From assembly GCA_958296245.1 (NCBI GenBank), contig OY282458.1:1572777-1636776 (forward strand): a DNA stretch of 64,000 nt. The letters are read 5' to 3'. Positions 7,183 to 14,669 of the stretch are shown piece by piece. This DNA comes from an uncultured Dehalococcoidia bacterium (lineage in GTDB: Bacteria; Chloroflexota; Dehalococcoidia; Lucifugimonadales; G958296245). Under the pieces are notes generated by a model that ran no database searches, was not told the DNA's origin, and was given only the letters and a program-made list of their open reading frames with translations. How positions within the stretch are numbered: the stretch's first letter is position 1; each line of letters starts with the position of its first letter. The position numbers and the translations under genes are program-made.

Positions 7183-7515
7183 AACTGTTCAGACTGGCGT
7201 AGCTCCGATAAAGCAGACGCCTTTGATCCCCACCCGCCCACCCCTTAGTAACTGGGGGCACAGCCCCCAGACCCCCTGCCAGAGAGGAGAACCCTAGGTC
7301 CGGCGGACCTGGTGAGTGAGGGTAGGGGGAGGCTTCATGGCAGAGACCCCAAAAACGGAAGGTCAGTGAGGGGAAACTCGCGCTTCGGCCAAAAAATCGC
7401 TCTGCGGGCATCCTGAGCGATTTTTTTCTTGGAGCGTCCGTAAGTTCCAGACCCCCTGCTAGAGAGGAGAACCCTCTGGACTTTCCCCTTCGGGTCTCTC
7501 AGAGTCTGAACAGTT
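7183..7515 (+). repeat. R1 MITE-like repeat, copy C, split by an insertion
   Basis: The ends are AACTGTTCAGACT (7183-7195) and its exact complement AGTCTGAACAGTT (7503-7515), flanked by T and A. The R1 body is interrupted: a 28-bp segment (CCAGACCCCCTGC…GGAGAACCCT) occurs at 7268-7295 and again at 7448-7475 with one mismatch, and about 150 bp of unrelated DNA lies between them. Confidence 0.8.
7391..7428. terminator. Strong intrinsic terminator hairpin with T-tract
   Basis: AAAAAATCGCTC and GAGCGATTTTTTT form a perfect 12-bp stem with a 12-base loop, ending in seven T; it would work in both directions. It lies inside the insertion in R1 copy C, not behind any protein gene, and is the only T-rich terminator I see in the window. 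A smaller perfect hairpin (AGGTCC-GGC-GGACCT) lies at 7296-7310. Confidence 0.7.
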
Positions 7516-7528
7516 ATCCGCCGCGCCC

Positions 7529-7660
7529 AGCAGGCTGCGGAAATATGCGCCGTGCAGAGGGGCCATGCCTTTCTGCCGGGTGTCTGCGATCCCGCCCTGA
7601 GCCTGCCGAAGTGGTGTCCCCTCAGATACGGCCTCTTCCCCTATAGGCACTTGCGCTGTT
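7529..7660 (+). repeat. R2 repeat copy upstream of sodN
   Basis: CAGGCTGCGGAAATATGCG begins the copy. It shares CGCCCTGAGCCTGCCGAAG and GGTGTC-CTCAGATA with the copies at 13108-13280 and 37298-37443. It is non-coding and lies in the leader region of the Ni-SOD gene. Confidence 0.65.
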
Positions 7661-7713
7661 ACCGGGCCTCTTGTAGTCTTTAGGTTACATTCACCAAGGA
7701 GACTGAGGAAAAG

Positions 7714-8193
7714 ATGAGACTGCAAAAGATGCTAACGCGATGGCTACCGGTGCATGAGGGGCGGGCCCACTGCGATATTCCTTGCGGCATATACGACCCC
7801 ATTACCGCCAAGATCGCGGCACAGACCGTTCAGAAGATGGTCATGCGGATCCAGGCCTTGGGCGCGCCTGGCGCCAGCGCCTCCGAACAGGCGGCGCACG
7901 CCAATAACTTGGCAAGATACATTGCCGTCAAGGAGCAGCACGCGGAGCTGACCAAGCACGAGGTCGACATACTCTGGCACGACTACTTCAAGCCGGAGCA
8001 TTTGGACAAGTACCCCGACCTGCACGCCAAAGTCTGGGAAACCACCAAGTTGGCGTCTGCCAACAAGCAGAACGTCGACGCTGACGCCGCCCAGAAGCTC
8101 GTCACCTCGGTCGACGAGATCGCCGCCGTCTTCTGGGCGACTAAGGGCGTCGACTACTGCGACCCCAACTCGGACGTCCGGTTCGGGACCTAG
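7714..8193 (+). CDS. sodN: Nickel superoxide dismutase precursor
   Basis: The 159-residue precursor carries the Ni-hook H19-C20-D-I-P-C24-G-I-Y-D-P. The mature enzyme begins at His19 after removal of an 18-residue propeptide, and His1, Cys2 and Cys6 of the mature chain bind nickel. The rest is a four-helix bundle of about 117 residues, matching the family. The protein converts superoxide to peroxide and oxygen in the cytoplasm, as a hexamer in characterised members. GAGG lies seven bases before the ATG. The dedicated S26-type maturation peptidase (SodX), often adjacent, is not in this neighbourhood. Confidence 0.95.
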   Translation: MRLQKMLTRWLPVHEGRAHCDIPCGIYDPITAKIAAQTVQKMVMRIQALGAPGASASEQAAHANNLARYIAVKEQHAELTKHEVDILWHDYFKPEHLDKYPDLHAKVWETTKLASANKQNVDADAAQKLVTSVDEIAAVFWATKGVDYCDPNSDVRFGT

Positions 8194-8242
8194 TCCCACC
8201 CGGCATCCCACGCGCTCCCTTACACGAGCAACCATTCAATAC

Positions 8243-8273
8243 GGGGCGGCTGTTGCACGCGGTAGGCCGCCCC
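8243..8273 (+). terminator. GC hairpin after sodN, no T-tract
   Basis: GGGGCGGC (8243-8250) pairs perfectly with GCCGCCCC (8266-8273) across a 15-base loop, 50 bases after the sodN stop. No T-run follows. Confidence 0.45.
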
Positions 8274-8429
8274 ACACAATTTCTGTGAGGGGCAGCGCAC
8301 CCAGAAGAAGGGTGAGGCTCGGCACCGATGACGCGGGGTCGCGCGCGTCGAAGCCGTAGCCGTTGTAAGGAATACAGCGCCGGCGCGTTGTCTCACCCGA
8401 CAAGCAAACGGGACCACGAAGGGGGGGCG

Positions 8430-9224
8430 TTGACTTATCGATTCATTCGCTACGAAAAGCGGGGCCCGGTCGCTCACGTAACCATAGACCGGCCCCACCG
8501 CCTCAACGCCATCCACCCGCCAGCCAGCGCCGAGATGCGGGAAGCATTCATGGACTTCCGCGACGACCCCGCGCTGCTGATAGCTATCCTCACCGGCGAG
8601 GGCGACAGGGCCTTTAGCGCCGGCAACGACCTCAAGTACTCGGCCGAGCACGGCAAGTCTGGGAAGACCTACCCGGACTCCGACCGTATGCCCTTCGGCG
8701 GGATCACGTCGGACTTCACGTGCTGGAAGCCGATAATAGCAGCCGTAAACGGCTACGCGGTAGGCGGCGGGCTCGAACTGGCGCTGGCATGTGACATCGT
8801 CATTGCAGCGGAACACGCCCTCCTCGGAACACCGGAGCCCAGGGTGGGGCTGGTAGCTGCCGCCGGAGGCGTGCATCGCCTTCCCCGGCAGGCGCCGTTC
8901 AAGATTGCCATGGGCATGCTGTTGACCGGCAGGCCGATCACGGCGGCGCAGGCCCACGGCTGGGGCCTCGTCAACGAGGTCGTCCCCCAAACGGAGCTGA
9001 TGCCCACCGCCGAGCGGTGGGCGCGGGAGATCGCCGACTGCGCCCCGCTGTCCGTTCGCGCGCACAAGCAGATGGCCACGGAGGGGTTGAGCCTCAGCGT
9101 GAACGAGGCGATGCGGCTCGAGTTCAGCGAGTTGGACCGCGTGCTCGCGTCGCCCGACCTCTTGGAAGGGCCCCGCGCCTTCGCCGAGAAACGTAAACCG
9201 ACGTGGCGCGGGCTCCCGGAGTGA
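8430..9224 (+). CDS. Enoyl-CoA hydratase/isomerase family protein
   Basis: The crotonase-fold protein has both acid/base glutamates of true hydratases: A-V-N-G-Y-A-V-G-G-G-L-E-L-A-L and G-T-P-E-P-R-V-G-L, plus A-F-S-A-G-N-D-L-K forming the oxyanion hole. I start it at TTG 8430 (264 residues), because homologues begin near T-Y-R-F-I-R-Y-E-K-R-G and AAGGGGGG precedes it; the ATG at 8328 would add 34 arginine-rich residues unlike the family. It probably hydrates a 2-enoyl-CoA in fatty-acid or ring-acid breakdown. No other beta-oxidation gene adjoins it. Confidence 0.88.
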   Translation: MTYRFIRYEKRGPVAHVTIDRPHRLNAIHPPASAEMREAFMDFRDDPALLIAILTGEGDRAFSAGNDLKYSAEHGKSGKTYPDSDRMPFGGITSDFTCWKPIIAAVNGYAVGGGLELALACDIVIAAEHALLGTPEPRVGLVAAAGGVHRLPRQAPFKIAMGMLLTGRPITAAQAHGWGLVNEVVPQTELMPTAERWAREIADCAPLSVRAHKQMATEGLSLSVNEAMRLEFSELDRVLASPDLLEGPRAFAEKRKPTWRGLPE

Positions 9225-9275
9225 ATGCGGCCCTTTCCCGCATCATCATCAAAAAGCGACCTACCGAGGTGTGCC

Positions 9276-11867
9276 ATGCCTGAATCGGACGCAGTGATGC
9301 TTCCCAAGAATGTCCGCCCGGTGCATTACCGGCTGACGTTGACCCCGGACTTGGCCGAAGCCGCCTTTTCCGGGGAGGCGTCGATTGACCTGGAGATCCT
9401 GGATCCCACCGATACGGTGGTGCTCAACGCGGTAGAACTCGACGTCGCAGCCGGCAGCATTAGGCTTCCCAACGGCTTGGAGTACGGGGGGGAGGTCGCC
9501 CTCGACGAGGACGAAGAGACCGCAGCCTTCAGATTTGGCGCCATGCTGCCCCCCGGCCCCGCCACGTTGAGCGTCGCCTTTACGGGAGAACTCAACGACA
9601 AGCTCCGCGGCTTCTACAGGAGCAGATACGCCGACCGGTCCGGCGAGGAGCGCTACCTCGCCACAACTCAGTTCGAGGCTACGGACGCCCGCCGGGCGTT
9701 TCCATGCTGGGACGAGCCTGCGTTGAAGGCCAGCTTCCAAGTCACGTTGATCGTGCCAGCGGACCTGGCCGCCGTGTCCAACACCCCGGTAGAGCAAGAG
9801 TGCGAGGCCGGCGGTGACAGGAGACGGGTCAGGTTCGCCAAGACGCCCGTGATGTCCACCTACCTCCTGGCGTTCGTCGTGGGCGACCTGAGGTCCGTGG
9901 AGCGGCGAGCCGCCAACGGCACGCTGATCAGGGTCTGGGCGACTCCCGGCAACGAGAAGAAGGGAGAGTTCGCGCTGGACGTCTCCACCCGGCTGTTGGC
10001 GTACTTCAACGACTATTTCGGAGTCCCCTACCCGCTCGAAAAGCTCGATCATCTCGCGATCCCCGACTTTGCCGCCGGCGCGATGGAGAATTGGGGCGCC
10101 ATCACCTACCGGGAACCTGCGCTGCTGGTGGATCCGGAGGAGAGCTCCATCGAGACGCGAAGAAGGGTCGCGGCCATCATCTCCCACGAGATGGCCCACA
10201 TGTGGTTCGGCGACCTGGTCACGATGGCGTGGTGGAACGACCTCTGGCTCAATGAGAGCTTCGCGTCGTGGATGGGCGATAAGGCGGTCGATAACCTCTT
10301 CCCCGATTGGCAAGTATGGACCGAGTTCGTATCGCAAGACACGAACACCGCCCTGAGCTTGGACGGACTCAAGAGTTCGCATCCGATAGAGCAAGAGGTC
10401 AGGAACCCCGCCGAGATCGGACAGCTCTTCGACGCCATCAGCTACAGCAAGGGCGGCTCGGTACTGCGCATGTTGGAGAACTTCATCGGGGCAGAGACGT
10501 TCCGCAAGGGGATAAACCAGTACCTCGACCGGCACCAGTACCGCAACGCAGCCACCCGCGACCTCTGGGACGCCCTCGGAAACGCCTCGGGGCAGCCGGT
10601 GGCCGAGATGATGGACTCATGGGTGCAGCAGACCGGCTACCCTGTGTTGCACGTCAGCACCCGGCGCGCCGGCAACGACTTGGAGGTAACAGCGCGCCAG
10701 AGCAGGTTCGTGTACGAGCACCTGACCGATCCGGACGACGCCCACGATACACGGTGGCAGGCGCCGCTCAGCGTCATCACTTCCGCCGGAGAGGCGTCCG
10801 AGCCGGTTCTCATGAGCCAAGCCCAGGGGACTATCAGCGTCCCGGCGCCCGGCGGAAACCCCTGGGTGAAGGTCAACCCCGACCAGACCGGCTTCTATAG
10901 GGTTAACTACACGGATGAGGGCTGGACCGGCCTTCGGACGGCCATAGAACAGGCCGCCGTTTCCGCCATAGACAGGTTGGGGTTGCAGGACGACGCCTTC
11001 GCGCTGTCGAGGGCCGGGTACATGCCCGTGACTCAGTTCCTCGACCTGGCGCAGGCCTACGCAAACGAGACTGAGTACCCTGTCTGGTCGGACCTCAGCG
11101 CGAACATCGGCAGCCTCGACAGCCTACTTGCGGACCAGCCTTACCACGACGACTTCAGGGCCTACGCAAGGAGCGTCTTCCAGGCCGCCGGACGTAAGAT
11201 CGGGTGGGACGCTCGGCCCGAAGAGGGGCATCTCGACGCGCTGCTCAGAACCACGCTGCTATCGAGCCTAGGCCACTACGGCGACGAGGCGGCCCTCGGC
11301 GAGGCGAAGCGCCGCTTCGCCCAGTTCACCGACGGCGGCGAGTCCATACACCCCGATATCCGCGACGTCGTACTGGGCCTAGCCGCGCGGCGGGGCGGCA
11401 AGCCCGTCTTCGACGCGCAATGGTCCCTGTACCTGGAAGCCGGCTCGGAGGAGGAGAAGGTGCGTCTTCTCAGGGCCATTGCCCGAGTCGACGACAGCGC
11501 CCTATTGGACGAACTACTGCATCGGTCGCTGACACCCGACGTCCGCGTCCATAACACGGTCGGGGTGGTTGTCGGCGTGGCGTCGAACCGGCGCGGCAGG
11601 GACGCAGCCTGGAGGTTCCTGAAGGATAACTGGGACGAGTTCGACCGCCGCTACGGCGAGGGCGGGTTCGGGTTGATGAGGTTGATATCGCTGACGCAGC
11701 ACTTCAGCACCCGGCAGTTGCACGACGAGGTGGAGAAGTTCTTCGCAGACCACCCGGCCCCCGCGGCAGAGCGCACGGTGCGCCAGTCGCTCGAGCGGAT
11801 ACGGTTGAACATCGCGTGGCTGGAACGCAACTCCGCCGAAGTCGGCGCGTATCTCGCGCGACGGTAG
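9276..11867 (+). CDS. M1-family zinc aminopeptidase (PepN/ERAP-like)
   Basis: The 863-residue metallopeptidase removes N-terminal residues from peptides. The order is an N-terminal beta-saddle domain, the exopeptidase motif G268-A-M-E-N-W-G, the zinc site H304-E-M-A-H308 with E327 eighteen residues on (W-L-N-E), and a long helical ERAP1-C-like C-terminal half. I start at the ATG at 9276 because GAGGTG sits five bases before it; a start at 9225 would add 17 unrelated residues. No signal peptide is seen, so it is cytoplasmic. It is convergent with the NEW3-domain gene, one base between stops, and may process peptides imported by the Dpp-type transporter encoded in pieces nearby. Confidence 0.95.
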   Translation: MPESDAVMLPKNVRPVHYRLTLTPDLAEAAFSGEASIDLEILDPTDTVVLNAVELDVAAGSIRLPNGLEYGGEVALDEDEETAAFRFGAMLPPGPATLSVAFTGELNDKLRGFYRSRYADRSGEERYLATTQFEATDARRAFPCWDEPALKASFQVTLIVPADLAAVSNTPVEQECEAGGDRRRVRFAKTPVMSTYLLAFVVGDLRSVERRAANGTLIRVWATPGNEKKGEFALDVSTRLLAYFNDYFGVPYPLEKLDHLAIPDFAAGAMENWGAITYREPALLVDPEESSIETRRRVAAIISHEMAHMWFGDLVTMAWWNDLWLNESFASWMGDKAVDNLFPDWQVWTEFVSQDTNTALSLDGLKSSHPIEQEVRNPAEIGQLFDAISYSKGGSVLRMLENFIGAETFRKGINQYLDRHQYRNAATRDLWDALGNASGQPVAEMMDSWVQQTGYPVLHVSTRRAGNDLEVTARQSRFVYEHLTDPDDAHDTRWQAPLSVITSAGEASEPVLMSQAQGTISVPAPGGNPWVKVNPDQTGFYRVNYTDEGWTGLRTAIEQAAVSAIDRLGLQDDAFALSRAGYMPVTQFLDLAQAYANETEYPVWSDLSANIGSLDSLLADQPYHDDFRAYARSVFQAAGRKIGWDARPEEGHLDALLRTTLLSSLGHYGDEAALGEAKRRFAQFTDGGESIHPDIRDVVLGLAARRGGKPVFDAQWSLYLEAGSEEEKVRLLRAIARVDDSALLDELLHRSLTPDVRVHNTVGVVVGVASNRRGRDAAWRFLKDNWDEFDRRYGEGGFGLMRLISLTQHFSTRQLHDEVEKFFADHPAPAAERTVRQSLERIRLNIAWLERNSAEVGAYLARR

Positions 11868-11868
11868 C

Positions 11869-13080
11869 CTATCGCCGCCCCAGCCTCAAGAACAGGCCTA
11901 CCATTGAGCCCATGACCACCACCACGGCCGCCAAGCCGATCCAACCCCAGATCGTCGACTGCGTCACCGTGATTACGATGTCCACGGTGTCCGCAGCCCC
12001 CTCCGCCACGGCGGCAACCGTCATGCGGTAGTCTCCGGGGATAGCGTCCTGGGAGGGCTGGACGGTAAGCTTCACCTCCCGCTCGTCGCCCGGCTCGAAG
12101 AGGTTGAGAGCAGCGGGGGCGACCTCAAGCTCCCACCCGTCCGGCGCCTGTCCGAAGAGGTTGACCAAGTCCAGCGGCGCGCCGCCCGGATTGGCAACGA
12201 TCATGGTCATCTCGGTCGGCTCACCCGGGGCCGCGGCTGCATTCAGGCGGCCGTCCGGGGTCTTAAGCCTCAACTCCCTGGCGCCGGTCAACTGAATAAC
12301 CAGACCCGTGGTGAGGTCTCTTTCGCCGCCGGAGGCTATGAACTCCACGTCGTAGCGCCCGGTGTCAGCATTGCTCGCGGGGGTGACTGCGACCGTCACG
12401 GTCGCGGCGGCCCCGGCGTCGATGCTCACCGAAATGATGCGCTTGTCGCGTTCGAAGGAAGGGAAGAAGCCAACGTCCCAGCCCAGCGGCGCCGTGGCCC
12501 CCAGGTCGAGATTCACCGGCTCTTCGGTCGAGTTGAGCAGGCCGACGCCGAACTCGAAGACGCCGTCGTTCTCACCGGCGAGCGACGAGAACCGGGGCGG
12601 GCGCAAGTATATGTCGCCGGCCGGGAATAGGGACTGCGGAGTCTCCTCCTGGGGCTCCACGGTGACCGCGAAAGGCAGCAGCCGTTCCCATGCGCCGTCC
12701 ACGGACTCGGCCCTCATCTCGAAGTGGTAGGCGCCGGCCTCGACGTCGTCCGGGGCCCTGATCTCCAGAGACAGCGACCTGGTATCCCCCGCAGGCATGG
12801 CGACTCCTATTACCTCGAAGTTGGTCAGCGCTCCCCTTATGCCGGTCTCCCAGGCAGGTCCCGGGGTCTTTTCCCACGCCACCACGAACTCCACCGGGTC
12901 AACGCCCTTATTCTCCGCCGTCGCCGGGATGACGATCTTCTCCCCGGGCTCCAGTATGACGTGATGCCATCTCGGCACCAGGAAGAATGTCTCAGCCGGC
13001 TGTGCGCTGGCCGGCCCGAGGGCTGCGGCGAACATCGCTAGGGCCAGAATCAGTATTCCGATCAGAGGCTTCGAGTACAT
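11869..13080 (-). CDS. Secreted, membrane-anchored NEW3-domain (Ig-like) protein
   Basis: The 403-residue protein has a signal peptide (M-Y-S-K-P-L-I-G-I-L… with cleavage near A-S-A-Q at residue 27) and a C-terminal membrane helix ending L-F-L-R-L-G-R-R. In between are about three immunoglobulin-like beta domains. The last (P-G-E-P-T-E-M-T-M-I-V-A-N-P-G-G through Y-R-M-T-V-A-A) matches the NEW3 pattern seen in proteins beside ABC transporters and glycosidases. It is expected on the outer face of the membrane, perhaps binding a surface polymer. It is alone on its strand, so no partner is evident. Confidence 0.8.
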   Translation of the reverse strand: MYSKPLIGILILALAMFAAALGPASAQPAETFFLVPRWHHVILEPGEKIVIPATAENKGVDPVEFVVAWEKTPGPAWETGIRGALTNFEVIGVAMPAGDTRSLSLEIRAPDDVEAGAYHFEMRAESVDGAWERLLPFAVTVEPQEETPQSLFPAGDIYLRPPRFSSLAGENDGVFEFGVGLLNSTEEPVNLDLGATAPLGWDVGFFPSFERDKRIISVSIDAGAAATVTVAVTPASNADTGRYDVEFIASGGERDLTTGLVIQLTGARELRLKTPDGRLNAAAAPGEPTEMTMIVANPGGAPLDLVNLFGQAPDGWELEVAPAALNLFEPGDEREVKLTVQPSQDAIPGDYRMTVAAVAEGAADTVDIVITVTQSTIWGWIGLAAVVVVMGSMVGLFLRLGRR

Positions 13081-13107
13081 TTGGCTTCCACTCTCGCTTC
13101 GTGGTCC

Positions 13108-13280
13108 TATCTAACAGGCGGAAGAACCCTTCCGCGCCATCCTTAAAACCCTCTTCCTGTCGGAAGTCAGGAAGAGATTATATCCGAGGTACACCCCTTT
13201 AGCAGGCTCAGGGCGGGCTCTCAGACTCCCGGCAAAGGGCTTGTGCCCCTCTGCACACCCCGCATTTCCGCAGCCTGTTA
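13108..13280 (-). repeat. R2 repeat, most complete copy
   Basis: Read on the minus strand it begins AACAGGCTGCGGAAATGCGG and ends TCTTCCGCCTGTTA, giving imperfect terminal inverted repeats. It contains CGCCCTGAGCCTGC and GGATATAATCTC shared with the copy at 37298. Length is about 170 bp and it is non-coding. It fills the gap between the NEW3 gene and the DppD-like gene. Confidence 0.7.
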
Positions 13281-14264
13281 ACGTTGCGGCTCGATCGGGT
13301 TGTAACATGCGACCTTGTGGCCCTCCTCAAACTCCACAAGCGGCGGCATGGGGCTAGTTCTGCACTTGCTGGACGCCTTGGGGCAACGGGGCAGAAACGG
13401 ACACTCCACGGGCATCTCCATAGGGTCCGGGGGAGAGCCTGTGAGCGGTCTTAGCGTGCTGAACGGGGAATCGAGCCGCGGCACGGCCTGCAGGAGCGCC
13501 CACGTATAGGGGTGAGCCGGCCGTTCGAAGATGGTGCGCGTGCCGGAATACTCCACCAACGAGCCGGCATACATCACCGCCACCGCGTCGGCGGTGCCGG
13601 CAACCACGCCCATGTCGTGGGTGATCAGCAGCACCGCCGTGTCGTACTCCTGCCTCAGCATCCGCAGCCGGTACAGCAGCTCCGCCTGCAGCGTCACGTC
13701 GAGGTTGGAAGTCGGCTCGTCGGCGATCAGGACCCTGGGGCTCAGCGCGACCGCCATAGCCATCATGACGCGCTGCGCCATCCCGCCGCTCAACTGGAAC
13801 GGATAGCCCCGCATGATCCGTTCCGGGTCCGGGAGCCCCACCTGCCCCAGCAGATGCAGGCTCATCTTTTCCGCGTCTCTCTTAGTGGCGTCCAAGTGGA
13901 CGGTGATGCCCTCGACCATCTGGTCGCCTACCGATAGGACAGGGTTCAACGACGCCACCGCGTCCTGAAAGATGATAGAAATCTCGTTGCCTCTGATCTT
14001 ACGGAGCTCATCGGAGCTGATGGAGAGCAGGTCCCGTCCGTTCAGCTTCACCTCTCCGGATACTACCTCCCCAGGGAAGGGGACCACGCCCAGGATCGAC
14101 AGGGCAGTCATAGACTTTCCGCTGCCGCTCTCCCCCACCAGGCCCAGGACGCCGCCCCTGGCGATCTGGAACGAGACCCCATTGACGACCCTCGCCACTC
14201 CCTCCTTGAGGAAGATGTGCGTGTTCAGACTGTCGACTTCCAGGATCGGGTCCTTGATGTCCAT
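13278..14264 (-). CDS. Peptide/nickel ABC transporter ATP-binding protein (DppD/OppD-like)
   Basis: The 328-residue ATPase has Walker A G-E-S-G-S-G-K-S, Q-loop I-I-F-Q-D, signature L-S-G-G-M-A-Q-R, Walker B V-L-I-A-D-E-P-T, H-loop L-L-I-T-H-D-M-G, and the C-terminal oligopeptide extension with four cysteines (E-C-P-F-L-P-R-C-P-K…K-C-R…V-A-C) that in some relatives binds an Fe-S cluster. It powers peptide import with two permeases. No OppF-type second ATPase is in the window, so this gene either works as a homodimer or its partner is elsewhere. It is divergent from the binding lipoprotein at 14670, and the permeases are 12 kb away. Confidence 0.9.
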   Translation of the reverse strand: MDIKDPILEVDSLNTHIFLKEGVARVVNGVSFQIARGGVLGLVGESGSGKSMTALSILGVVPFPGEVVSGEVKLNGRDLLSISSDELRKIRGNEISIIFQDAVASLNPVLSVGDQMVEGITVHLDATKRDAEKMSLHLLGQVGLPDPERIMRGYPFQLSGGMAQRVMMAMAVALSPRVLIADEPTSNLDVTLQAELLYRLRMLRQEYDTAVLLITHDMGVVAGTADAVAVMYAGSLVEYSGTRTIFERPAHPYTWALLQAVPRLDSPFSTLRPLTGSPPDPMEMPVECPFLPRCPKASSKCRTSPMPPLVEFEEGHKVACYNPIEPQR

Positions 14265-14340
14265 CGCCGTGGAGGCCTCCTCCGGGCGCCCTCATAACAG
14301 TATGCCACAACCAAGCTCCTCAAGCCGCGGGGGATTCTTT

Positions 14341-14461
14341 CTTGATGATGAGGTGCGCAGCGAATCGCCCTTCCCCTGTCTGTCATTCTGAGGAGCGCAG
14401 CGACGAAGAATCTAAAGTCCTTGCACACGCGCCGGGCCGTCTTGGGAATGGACCGCCCCAA
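14341..14461 (+). repeat. R3 repeat, left inverted copy flanking the binding-protein gene
   Basis: This non-coding stretch contains CTGTCATTCTGAGG, AGTCCTTGCACACGCG and GGACCGC. The same sequence occurs inverted at 17098-17216, so the two form inverted repeats of about 115 bp around the binding lipoprotein gene. A related copy lies at 42557-42665. Confidence 0.75.
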
Positions 14462-14669
14462 GTCTGAACGGGGGCGGCCATGACCGCCGGCAAGACAGTT
14501 ACCTTTTGGCAGAATCATGAACGTCCATACCGTTGACACCGGAAATTTGACACTGCTCCTCTGAACATGCTAACTTTCGGGCTACCTTGGCGCAGAGCTG
14601 TTGGAAACGAGCAGCAGGCCGGGGTTGGGTGTGTCCGCAGGCGGAGTCATTAATTTAGTAAGGGGGATC

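Noticed and set aside
7076-7411. 111-codon minus-strand frame in the gap before sodN
   Set aside because: It spans R1 copy C and the terminator, and its translation resembles no protein.
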